Source: Chelonoidis abingdonii | Taxonomy: Eukaryota; Chordata; Testudines; Testudinidae | Length of the DNA stretch: 64,000 nucleotides | Assembly: GCF_003597395.2 (NCBI RefSeq) | Contig: NC_133777.1 | Span: 58,091,611-58,155,610 of the forward strand | Direction: 5' to 3' | Shown here: positions 44,974 to 54,790 of the stretch, piece after piece | Layout: each line of letters starts with the position of its first letter | How positions within the stretch are numbered: the first letter of the stretch is position 1 | Made by a program: the position numbers and the translations under genes | The notes under the pieces: generated by a model | Databases searched by the model: none | Told to the model about the DNA's origin: nothing | Seen by the model: the letters and a program-made list of their open reading frames with translations, nothing else

Positions 44974-45981
44974 GGGTATGTCTACACTACGAAATTAGGT
45001 CAATTTAATATGTTGATTTTTTTAGAAAGCGATTTGATACAGTCGATTGTGTGTGTCCCCACTTAAGACCATTAAATTGGCAGAGTGCATTCACAGTACT
45101 GAGGCTAGTGTCAACTTTCGGACCATTGCACTGTGGTAGCTATCCCACGGTTCCCGCAGTCTCTGCTGCCCATTGGAATTCTGGGTTGAGCTCCTTGTGC
45201 CTGATGGGGCAAAAATGTTGCGGGTGGTTCTGGGTACGTCTTCCCCCCCCATGAAAGCAATGGGAAAAAATCATTTCTCACCTTTTTTCCTGGGTTACCC
45301 GTGCAGACGACATATCACGGCAAGCATGGAGCCCGCTCAGCTCACTGTCACCGTACGTCTCCTGGGTTCTGCTGGCAGACGCAGTACTGCTGTGCTACAT
45401 AGCAGCAGCTCCTTGCCTTTGCAAGTTGGCGAAGATGGTTAGCAGCCGTACTGTACCGTCTGCTGCTGTCTCCTGGTTCCTCCTGGCTGGCCTCGATGAG
45501 GTCGGTCGGGGGTGCCTAGGCAGACATGGGTACTCCTGGCCAGCCTTGGTGAGGTTGGTCGGGGGCGCTTGGACATAAATGGAAGTGACTCCAGGTCACT
45601 TTGTTTCGTCTAATGGAGGTTCAATCCTGCCTGGCATATCAGGCAAGCCTACCAAAGAATCAGAGAGGCAAACGGCCACTCCAGGTCAGAGCCCCAGACA
45701 TGCCGCATCTATGATGAACAGAATGCCGTTCTAGGGGGTGCCTCTACTACTACCCCACCCCTGTGCTTCCCTCCTCCCTGGCTACCTTGGCAGTTATCCC
45801 TCCATTTGTGTGATGAAGTAATAAAGAATGCATTAATTTGAAACAACAATGACTTTATTGCCTCTGCAAGTGGAGATCAAAGCAGGGAGGGAGGGTGGTT
45901 GGCTCACAGGGAAGTAGAGTGAACCTCCATTCTGCACTTGCTCAGCCTATAATTGAACTGCTCCTTACTACTGTCCAGGCT

Positions 45982-46407
45982 TCATGAGCCATGGGAGTGA
46001 AGGGTAGGCTGGGGTAGGTGCGACCGTGCAGTGTTGCTGACTGGGAGAGCAGCCTGAGGCTCTCCACCTTCTAGGTCCTGGAGCCTGCCTTCAGTGGGTT
46101 GGGAGGGTACTGGCTCCAGGGTGATAAACAGTTCCTGGCTGTCGGGGGAAAATAGTTTCTCCGCTTGCTTGCTGTGTGCTGTCTTCAACCTCCTCCTCAT
46201 CATCATCTTCCTCGTCCTCAAAATCCGCATCCCTGTTGCGTGAGAATCCATTGACGGAGTCCACGCACAGAGTTGGGTAGTTGTAGGGGCACCCCCTAGA
46301 ATGGTATGCAGCTCATTATAGAAGCAGCATGTCTGGGGCTCTGACCCGGAGTGGCCATTTGCCTCTCTGTTTTTTTGGTGGGCTTGCCTCAAAGTTTCAC
46401 GTGGCAC
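45982..46407 (-). pseudogene. Myb/SANT-like protein, C-terminal part
   Basis: It continues the protein after a frameshift: LRQAHQKNREANGHSGSEPQ, then CCFYNELHTILGG, a low-complexity acidic/basic linker that is itself shifted, then SPDSQELFITLEPVPSQPTE. This is the order seen in turtle proteins of this family as I remember them. The apparent ATG at 46407 is an artefact of the frameshift. Confidence 0.75.
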
Positions 46408-46595
46408 TGCTGCAGGTCCCTGTTATAGCATCTATCCTTTATGCCCTTGGACATTTTTTCAAATGTTTGGGCATTTCGTCTTTTAGAATGGAGTTCTGAT
46501 AGCATGGATTTGTCTCCCCATACAGCGATCAGATCCAGTACCTCCCATGCAGTCCATGCTGGAGCTCTTTTGCGATTCTGGGACTCCATGGTCAC
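46389..46595 (-). pseudogene. Myb/SANT-like DNA-binding protein, N-terminal part
   Basis: This 68-codon frame encodes the tri-helical Myb/SANT-like domain of PIF/Harbinger accessory proteins. It shows KRAPAWTAWEVLDLIAVWG with spaced Trp residues, then KRRNAQTFEKMSKGIKDR and QQCHVKL. In active elements this protein binds transposon ends and partners the transposase. The natural continuation is in another frame at 45982-46407, so a frameshift near 46390-46405 has killed it. The ATG at 46595 is a plausible original start. Confidence 0.8.
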
Positions 46596-46937
46596 CTGTG
46601 CTGCTCACCACGCTGGCCCAACAGGAAATGAGATTCAAAAGTTCGCGGGGCTTTTCCTGTCTATCTGGCCAGTGCATCTGAGTTGAGAGTGCTGTTCAGA
46701 GTGGTCACAATGGAGCACTCTGGGATAGCTCCCAGAGGCCAATACCATCGAATTGCGTCCCCAAATTCAACCCAGCAAGGTCGATTTCAGTGCTAATCCC
46801 CTCATCAGGGAGGAGTACAGAAATCAATTTTAAGAGCCCTTTAAGTCGACAAAAATGGTTTCGTCGTGTGGACGAGTGCAGGTTTAAATTGATCTAAGGC
46901 TGCTAAATTCAACCTAAACTCATAGTGTTGACCAGGG

Positions 46938-47060
46938 CAGAGACTCAGAAAGATTCAGTGACTTGCTCAAAAGCATATAACAAATCAGTAGCAAAATGGG
47001 GACGAGACAAAGGTTTTCTGATTCTGTGGCCTGTTCTTCAACCTTATCATAAGTGTTTTT
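46938..47060 (+). repeat. MIR, right half
   Basis: cagagactcagaaagattca, gtgacttgctcaaaagcata and gttttctgattctgtggcct continue the MIR cut at 44973. Confidence 0.75.
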
Positions 47061-48261
47061 CATTATAAAAGATGTAGATACACATTAATACTGTACTATG
47101 GAAATTAAATACATGATATGCTGAGGAACTTTGCCAAAGCTAGTCATGTTGTGACCTATTAATAAATAATTATACAACTAAATGGTCACATCCATTTAGT
47201 TATTGATTACAAGTTGTTTCAATGTTTCTCAAGTACATGTCTTTCTAAAGTTGTTATCGCGAAGAATATAACTGCGTTAACAAATGAGCTCACTTCAATA
47301 GAATAACCCATTTTCCTTCCCCTTCATTCCCCTCACTAGCACCCAAACATGGTAATTGATAAAGTTATTATTTCAAAAGAATATCAGTGAAATTATGCAA
47401 AGGGCAAAATACAAAAGACATGGTTTATGGTTCCTTTGCTAATTAGTACTCTGGTTTTGTTGTTTTAAGACTATATTGTTCCAAATGGTTGATTTTTTTT
47501 TTTTTCCTTCTACAGTTCTGTGAAAAAAAATGCTGCTACTTTGATCATTGGTTTAAAAAAAAAGGGTTAGGTCAGGAAGCTCAACAAAATGCAGAGGTGA
47601 ATATCATCTCTCTTTAATTGATTTGAAAATTAAAAGACTATTTTTGTTAAAATGCAAATGTCTGGAAAGGCACAAATAGGTCTGCAGTGCTATTTTTTCT
47701 GTTGGTCTCCCAGTCATTATGTTATAATGTTGATCTCCCAGTCATTATATAAAAAGACTTAAGCTATTAGTTCAGTAGAGTGAGTTGATTAATCTCTCAC
47801 ACAGTTTCACTTGCCCTACCTCAGAAAAAGAAACCACAAAAGATGTTGTACAATCTGTCATCTATCTCTATGCAGGTTTTAAGTTTCAGTGTAGAACATC
47901 CCAATTCCTAAGTAAATTAATAGAGGTCCCACTAAGTTCAGTACTTCTAAAAGTAACCTCCACATGGCCAACAGCACATACCATGGCCAACATTTCTCTG
48001 CCAGGTTCATTTCAGCACATCTTTTTCTTTTCAACTGCCTTGTCTTAATAGTGAAGATGTTCTTAGGTTTTCCACTAGTACTGGGACTGTTTTTTTAGGA
48101 TTAAACATATTATCAGTTGCTTCTTCCCTTGTTGGCAAATCTGCTATATCAGGGCCCACTCCAAAGCCCATGGGAGGCTTTCCACTTACTTTAAATCAGG
48201 CCCTAAGAGCTTGATTGTGCTACCTGTAGTATCTTTTTTCACCTTTGTTTGTTGTTAAAAA
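47061..48261. other. Unique AT-rich DNA
   Basis: Nothing recognised, except a small direct repeat of tctcccagtcattat at 47706 and 47736. Confidence 0.45.
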
Positions 48262-48350
48262 CACTTATGTTGTGGTAGTGCCTAAAGGCCACTATCAAGT
48301 TGGGCCCATTGTATTAGGTGCTATAGAAACATCTAAGAAATGATGGTCCC
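48262..48350 (+). repeat. Ancient interspersed repeat, family D
   Basis: gtggtagtgcctaaaggcca, cccattgtattaggtgctat and agaaacatctaagaaatgat match the copy at 4928. Confidence 0.6.
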
Positions 48351-50429
48351 ATTTCTTAGCTCTGATGCCTTCAAGGAGGTTCAAGGGCTTTTTCAGGTAG
48401 GAAGAGGTGGCTGTTACAGGAGCATCAGGCATGCCAACTTTGCAGGTGACTGAGATCCAATGGCTTCTCACCTGTGCGGACAACTTCAGCCCATGCTTAT
48501 TAAACTTTTGAGAGTATGGGTTTTGGGTTTGCAAAAGCATCTATCCTGGAAAACAAGACTCAGTTCAATTAGATTAGAGCCATGATATAAATATGTTGCA
48601 TAGTTCTACTGCAGACCTCTTTCAATTTTGGAAAGAATCAGAACATGTATTTATTTTATTACAATGATATTTTTAGCTCTTTGATTTCACCTGTGCTAAC
48701 TAAATAGGTAACTGGCGAGAAGAGTTCTCATCTATAGATCTGTTTTTTATTTATTTTGTTTAACTTCCATGACTGCTGATATAATTCCTCAGTGATCAAT
48801 ATAGGCTGTTCAGCTCCCAGCATGAGTTTTAGTGTAATTGTAAATTTTCACACTTGACAATTTAAATACTTTCTTGAGACACATTGCATTTTTTGTAAGG
48901 AATAATTAGGACATTATCCTTAAAAGAAGCAGCTTCTTAAATTACCTATAGCAAGACGAAGGACAGTGGTAATGACATTTTTCTGGCATAAACTTCCCAA
49001 GGATAGGAAACAAAAATTAAATGTAATTGGCCCAAAACTTTAAAGTAAAATATAATCTAAAATTTCACCAAAAAGTCAAAAATAAAATGTTATTAAAATA
49101 AAACTTTAATTTAAAGGTTTTACAGTTTAACAAAATCTGGTGCTAAAACCAATGGATTGGTATAAAAACAACCCAAAAAAATCTGCAGCTGGGACTAAAA
49201 TGGCCTGGTAGTTCGTTTTTCTAATTATGTCAGAAGCTGTCACAGCAAGGAGAAAAGCTGCATCCGAAAGAAAGTCAGATCCAGTGCATTTAATATAGTG
49301 CTCTGAGTTAGAGAAAGAGAGAAATATTGAGGGCATTGTTAATAATGACTGGCACTTTGTTTACTCTTCTTCCTTTGAACTAAAAATGAAAAAAAAAAAC
49401 AAAAAAAAACCCAAAGCAAGTGTTCATCTCTACAGAACACTTGATATGTCATGAGAGAAATTTCCAGTGGCTGCTTTAAGCATTCTTAAGCCAAAATATG
49501 CAATGAACTTGAAAAATAAAGAAATGACACATTAAAACAGCAGTGGTTCATAAAATAAATATAACTAAAAAGTCTGGTGGTGTAGAGGTGGGTGAAAAGT
49601 AGCCAAGAAGAAATTCAAAATGCTTGAAATTATGAGCAGTTCCCTGTTTGTTAGAAATTCAAAACTATGGACCCATTTTAAATTAAATTACAATGAGCAC
49701 AATTTTGAATACAATTGTTCTCGGAAATAAAAGTAGGGCATTGGGGGAGACCCTCAAAAATGAGTGAAATGAAATTTTGCTGAGTATTTAAAAAAGTCCC
49801 TGGAATGTCACACCAAGCTGCATCAATTTTAATGTGAACGGGATGTTTTAACTTCAAGAATGGCACGCCCAGAACTGAGACTGAGTTAAAAATCACATTT
49901 TTCAATAGAAAATGTCAACCTGATTTTGGAAAAAATGAAGCATACAATCTAGATAAAACTTTCGTTGCAATGCTGGCTGCTTGATATCACTGCCAACAGA
50001 GTGCTTGATTTCCCTGTGATAGCTGGTGAATATGGGCATGGCATTGTAGTGATTGATGAATGTCTGTTGTGCTGGACTGTCATATTCCCATGGGCAGCCT
50101 GGAGCATGGTTCCTACTCTATTTCAGTTCCCTGAGTGCTCTCAATGATGGGTTAGGCAGGTAAAGTGGAGGAAGGGGAAAGGTGCGGGAACTCAAATGCA
50201 GCTGCAAATCAAAATCAAGTTAATATGTCAAATTTTTGGCTTTACAGTATCCCTTCATTTTTTTCATGCAATGGTATTTTGTCTGTTAAAGTTTCTTTTT
50301 GCCCTTAGAAGTTCTAATACTTCCAATTTGCCAGAAGGGAATAATGGTGGAGCTTACACGAGGGAAAGAAAATCCTTTTTATAGCACTCTTTTTAGTTGA
50401 CGAAGTAAAAGAAAGGAAAATAAAAACAA
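48351..50429. other. Unique AT-rich DNA, 2.1 kb
   Basis: No repeat or exon recognised. A-rich tracts lie near 49387-49410. Confidence 0.45.
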
Positions 50430-50560
50430 TGTTGTCAGTGAGGCTCAATTGGTAGATCTCTTGCCTGGGATCCTAAAGTCTAAGGATATTTGTCTTCAGG
50501 CCAATACTAGTCCCATATTCCAGGTTCTAAATCCAGTACTGACAATGTGATGTGGTGCTT
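50430..50560 (+). repeat. Possible tRNA-derived SINE
   Basis: gaggctcaattggtaga resembles a pol III box A, and ccaggttctaaatccagt about 75 bases later resembles box B. It does not fold into a full tRNA as read, so a worn tRNA-derived SINE head is likelier than a tRNA gene. Confidence 0.45.
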
Positions 50561-51019
50561 TTTTGCCTGTGTTGGCTGTCTAGATGGAAGTGAAAGATCC
50601 TATGGCACGTTTTGAAAAGGGGAGGAGATAACCCCAGGGTGAGTCTAATGAGTGACTGTTCCCCCTCCATAAAATAGGTTCTTATGTCAGAGCATATTAT
50701 CTGCGAAAGGTCACTGCACTACTACTATCTAACTCATCACTCTGAAAAAATACATTTTGTTCCACTATGAAGAGTTTGGAATTCTATTGGTGTAAATAAT
50801 TAAAAGGTTTGGCAAAATTTGTTATCAGCAAAGGAATCTTTTCCAAACCTCCTTAAAGCAAAATAAATATAAATTTAACAGACATTTGACAGTTCATATG
50901 ACAGTAGCATCTAACATGGATGCCAGAAAAGTAGGTGTAATTTCTCTTTGAAGATGTCTCACTAGTGAAACGTTATTTTAGGTTTTTTCTGTTTTATTCT
51001 GTTACATGAAAGTCTTGTT
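50561..51019. other. Unique DNA, no feature seen
   Basis: Nothing recognised. Confidence 0.45.
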
Positions 51020-51130
51020 TATTTGTACTGAGGTAGCACCTAGAGGCCCCAATCCCACAGTGCTGGGCACTGTAAAAATATATCACCGCCCCAAACTTGA
51101 AGAGTGCATAACATAAATACAAGGGTATAA
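51020..51130 (+). repeat. Ancient interspersed repeat, family D
   Basis: ttgtactgaggtagcaccta, gaggccccaatcccacagtg and ctgggcactgtaaaaata match the other D copies. Confidence 0.6.
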
Positions 51131-52261
51131 ACAACAGGTGGCTACAACATATGGGGAAACATAAATAATACTTGGACAATTTAGATCAGTATGAAAAGCA
51201 ATGATCAATTTTCATTTTGTTCTAAGATCAGGTTAAAGATGGAAATACACCAAAGTTGAGAATCAAGAGCATGAACTTGTACTGAGTCACAGTAAAAATA
51301 AGGTTTTATGGCTTGCATCAGATGTTTAATCATGCTTGTGCAATCTGTCAAATGTAGTTTTTCTTGGTGTAGTTTCGGGGATGGTGGGATGATTTAGCTG
51401 AAAGCATTCTGGTTTTTTATATCTTTGAAAAATATAGCACAAGTGGAACAAATCCTTTTAATTTAGGAGGATCGAGCAAATCATCATTCTCAAGCTGGTT
51501 AGAAAAATCAACTTCATGGATTGTGTTAGATGTCAAATCACTTAAAGCATATCTCTTCACAATTGTTCAGCTCATTCACTGTGAGTCGAGCTGCCAATTA
51601 TGACCAATGCAGGAGGCTGGTGATTATTCAACACTTTACACAGTGCACACTTTCTGATTTGCTTTTCCAAAATGTGTTTTTATATAATGTGAAGGACAAC
51701 TATTTGATCCTATAGCATCTAGAAGTAACGAGCGCTGCTCAGAGGAGATGCTGTAAATGGGAGAAGCTGCAGCAGTTAAAGTATGGACAAGTGTGACACC
51801 TTCCATTTGGTTCAGATGCCACAAAAAGCTATACGTCCTACTGATTTCTTTTGGAATTCAATCTCTTGGTGGCACAATACATGACTTGACAGAAACGCCA
51901 GCACAGAAGTTGTAGTGCCTTTGGCCTTGTAACAGAGTGGCAGAATTGTTCTTTTGCTTCACCCTATTGGTACATATTGGGATCCTGCCTGGGAGCTGTA
52001 GGTTAACTGGTGATGACACACAGGGACAAGTGTGGTTCCTTAGATTCCCCTTTGAACATGTGGGAGGAGAGAGTAGTTTAGTGACAAAACAACCTAGTGT
52101 CTGGGACCGAGTCCTGAGGGAAGAAATACGAGGTTTAGCCAAATCTATAGTAAAAGAACTTTAGGAGTAGCCATGCCTGGGGAGAAGGCTTAGACTGAGG
52201 ATTATTTAGAGTTGGTTTGGTATCACCTTTTTCTTAAATGGTACCCCTGAGAAAAATGTTT
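51131..52261. other. Unique DNA, no feature seen
   Basis: The opposed frames at 51858-52164 have no recognised domain. Confidence 0.45.
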
Positions 52262-52350
52262 TATTTATTATTTGAATTATCATAGCACCTAGGAGCCCTA
52301 GTTATGGATCAAGACCCCATTGTGCTAAGACCCTGCTCCAAAGAACTTTG
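52262..52350 (+). repeat. Ancient interspersed repeat, family D
   Basis: tatcatagcacctaggagcc, ctagttatggatcaagaccc and cattgtgctaagaccctgct are the fourth D copy. Confidence 0.65.
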
Positions 52351-52389
52351 AGTCAACATTAGGTTGCCATAGACATAGCCTGGAAGTAG

Positions 52390-52506
52390 AGTTGCCGATT
52401 TTTGTTGGATGTATTCCTGGAGATTTCATCACATGACAATCTTTAATTAAAGATTAATCTTTAATTCCTGGAGACGCCAGGCCAATCCTGGAGGGTTGGC
52501 AACCCG
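52390..52506. mobile_element. MITE with palindromic centre
   Basis: agagttgccgatttttgttg on the left faces ctggagggttggcaaccc on the right, and ctggag/ctcc blocks are inverted inside. The centre holds an 18-base perfect palindrome at 52438-52455 (aatctttaattaaagatt). Confidence 0.6.
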
Positions 52507-52539
52507 ACCTGAAAGTGAGGACCGAGAAAAAGGCCCAAA

Positions 52540-52794
52540 TCTAAGAATATATCCTAGTTCCTGGCCTGAGTGACTGGCAGGAAGGGGTGGTGAGAGTTTT
52601 GTGAAGGAAGATTAAGAGCTCTGTTTTAGCCATGTAGAGTTTGAGCTGTCAGCTAGACATCCATGTGGAGATATCAGAGAGACAGACAGATTTTAGCTTG
52701 GATGAAGGAATTAGGTCTCGAGTACAGAGGTAGATGTGTGAGTCATCAGCATAGAGATGATGGTTTAATTTTGTGCTTGTGGATGAGATTACGG
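52540..52794 (+). repeat. Ancient LINE-like repeat, left part
   Basis: cctgagtgactggcaggaag, gccatgtagagtttgagctg, tgagtcatcagcatagagat belong to an old amniote repeat that resumes at 53536. Class uncertain (L3/CR1-like). Confidence 0.55.
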
Positions 52795-53535
52795 TGATGA
52801 GGTTCACTCCACATTAGCCTGGAAAGGGTTAATGAGACTCATAAGTGGCCAATTAACCTGACAGGCCCACCTGAGGGAGAATTAGGCTTGATAAGCAATC
52901 CTTAATTGAGGATGGAGCCCAGAGGAGCAGGAGCAGGCAGGACCGATATAAGGCCAGGAAGAGAGGACAGAAAAAGGCTGCAGTGTGGAAGCCTGCAGTC
53001 AGTCTCTGGGCTTAGAGAAGGAAAGGAGAAAGCCCAGAGGGACAGTAGAGCTCCTGGGATCCCAGCCCTGCAGGAAGAATGTACCCAGAGTGGTGGAGCA
53101 GAAGCCAGATAGGAGTGGAATAGAAAAGGCTCAGGGAAACTGCAGCAAGGTTTGGGATGGTGTAGACCTTGGACACTGATTCAAGGGTTTTTGAGCTGGA
53201 ACCTGGAGTAGGGGGTGGGTTTCCCTATCAGCCACTGGGAAAGTGGTATTTCCTTGGATTGGAGGACAGTGGATATCATACCCGGTCAGTCAGTCCAGTG
53301 AGACTTTAATCCCTCAGAAGTGACCTGGCCAAAGGGCCAGGCCATGAAAAGAGAGCACCCCAAGCCATGGAGAGGAAGCATCCCAAGTCACAAAGAGGAA
53401 GCACTGCAACTCCTGGAACATGAAGCAGCTGCAGTGTGAACAAGAGACAGAAGGAGGCATCTGACTCGGCAGAGCTATTCCCCAGATGTAGCCCCAAGGA
53501 GGTACCCCTAGCAGTAAGTAGAGACCCCTATGACA
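52795..53535 (+). mobile_element. LTR inserted in an ancient repeat
   Basis: It begins tgatgaggttcactccac and ends cccctatgaca. gatataaggccagg near 52943 is a TATA-like site, and the body is purine-rich. I recognise it as a turtle Gypsy-type LTR. The flanks attac and attgc are similar but offset by 2 bases from the TG, so the duplication is unproven. The frames at 52906-53179 and 53306-53716 are composition artefacts. Confidence 0.65.
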
Positions 53536-54125
53536 ATTGCCTAGACATACAGTGTAGAGGGAGAAGAGAAGGGGACCTAGGACAGAGAAAATTGGAGATG
53601 GGATGAGGAGCATCCTCTGAAGGACACTCCAAAGGAGTAATTAGAGAGGTAGGAGGAGAACCAGAAGACAACAGAGTCTTGGAAGCAAAGAGAGGACAAA
53701 ATTGCAAGAAGAGCATGTCAGTGCTGACAAAGATATCATAACAGGCTAAGGAGGATGAGGATGGAGTACAAGATTTGGCATGAAGAGGTCATTACAGTCT
53801 TAGGTAATAGCCGTTTCAGTGGAGTGCAGGGTGGTTGCTGGACTGGAGAAGGTCTAGCATTGAATTAGAGGAGAGAACTCCAGACATCAATTGTAAACAG
53901 CGTGTTCAATGAGCTTTAAGATGAAAGGGGGAAGAGAGATGAGGAGAGTTGGAGAAGCAAATGGGGTCAGGAGTGAGTTATATAAGATGGGAAAGACCAA
54001 AACATGATTGTGTTGTGAGAGGTTAAGGAGATGAGTAAGGGAGGAGATGAGATTAGGTGTGAAGGAGATCAGGAAATGGGATGGGATGCAGTCAGTAGAT
54101 GTTAGAAGAGAAGAGCACAGCTGGT
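53536..54125 (+). repeat. Ancient LINE-like repeat, right part
   Basis: gagggagaagagaaggggac, ctaggacagagaaaa, aatagccgtttcagtggagt and aaatgggatgggatgcagtc continue the repeat cut at 52794. Confidence 0.55.
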
Positions 54126-54570
54126 GGGTGTGTGCTAGCAACACAGCGTATTTCACTACCTATTTAAAGTGCAATTTTTGTATTGATAAAAAATTGTCAG
54201 CAAAATATATTTCTACTATCCTGTCACAAAAGCCTTCTTCCCTTTATGAGAGCCTGCCTGATGCAGGTTGCACTTTGTACTTTTTAAGCTTCTTTTTGAG
54301 GGGGATGGAGGAGGGCACTGACTAGGGGGAATGCAGGCAAAGCAGGAGAATTCTATAGGTGTGAGGGTGTCCTAAAGGCAGTATAGAAATGTTGTCAGTT
54401 GATGCTATGTTACATGCAAACACTTCTACATTTCGGGCTATTTAAGTTTACACTCCCCTGCTACAACCACTGCTCCCACTCGCACAGCAAATCTATTTAT
54501 CTAAAAGTTTTCATTGACCCCCTTGCTTGACCAGGCCAAAGCCTCTGTGCTAAGTGAAGGGGATGGAGTC
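54126..54570. other. Unique DNA, no feature seen
   Basis: Nothing recognised. Confidence 0.45.
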
Positions 54571-54790
54571 TTACTAGGGTTGCCAGGTGCCCAGTTTTCA
54601 ACCGGAACGTCCGGTCGAAAAGGGAACGTGGCAGCATAGGTCTTACAGAGCACAGTATAGTATTGCACAGGGGCCATGAACTTATTGTGTGCTTCTCCCA
54701 CCGTTGGCCCCACTATACTGCAAAGCTGCACATCTCCTGTTGCCTGTCAGGCTGTCTGCACTGGTGGAGAGGGGCAAGCTTTGCTCCATA
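54571..54790 (+). repeat. Interspersed repeat fragment ('gttgccaggtgcccag' type)
   Basis: agggttgccaggtgcccagt, caaccggaacgtccggtcga and aaaagggaacgtggcagc form a short CpG-bearing block I recognise from many turtle loci. Class unknown. Confidence 0.5.

Larger units (their letters stand above)
44974..46937 (-). mobile_element. PIF/Harbinger-type element inserted in MIR (copy 2)
   Basis: It has ends gggtatgtctacactacg on the left and, reverse complemented, ccctggtcaacactatgagt on the right. cagag is found at both junctions (44970-44974 and 46938-46942), though a 3-bp TWA was expected. The Myb/SANT-like gene lies on the minus strand at 45982-46595. Blocks shared with copy 3 include gtagctatcccacggttccc and cccattggaattct. 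No transposase seen. Confidence 0.8.

Noticed and set aside
47706..47752. Direct repeat of tctcccagtcattat
   Set aside because: Only two copies 30 bases apart. It is a simple local duplication with no further structure.
53306..53716. Hydrophobic Leu/Pro/Ser-rich minus frames that look like membrane proteins
   Set aside because: They are the complement of purine-rich LTR and ancient-repeat DNA. The hydrophobicity is a by-product of C/T-rich antisense sequence.
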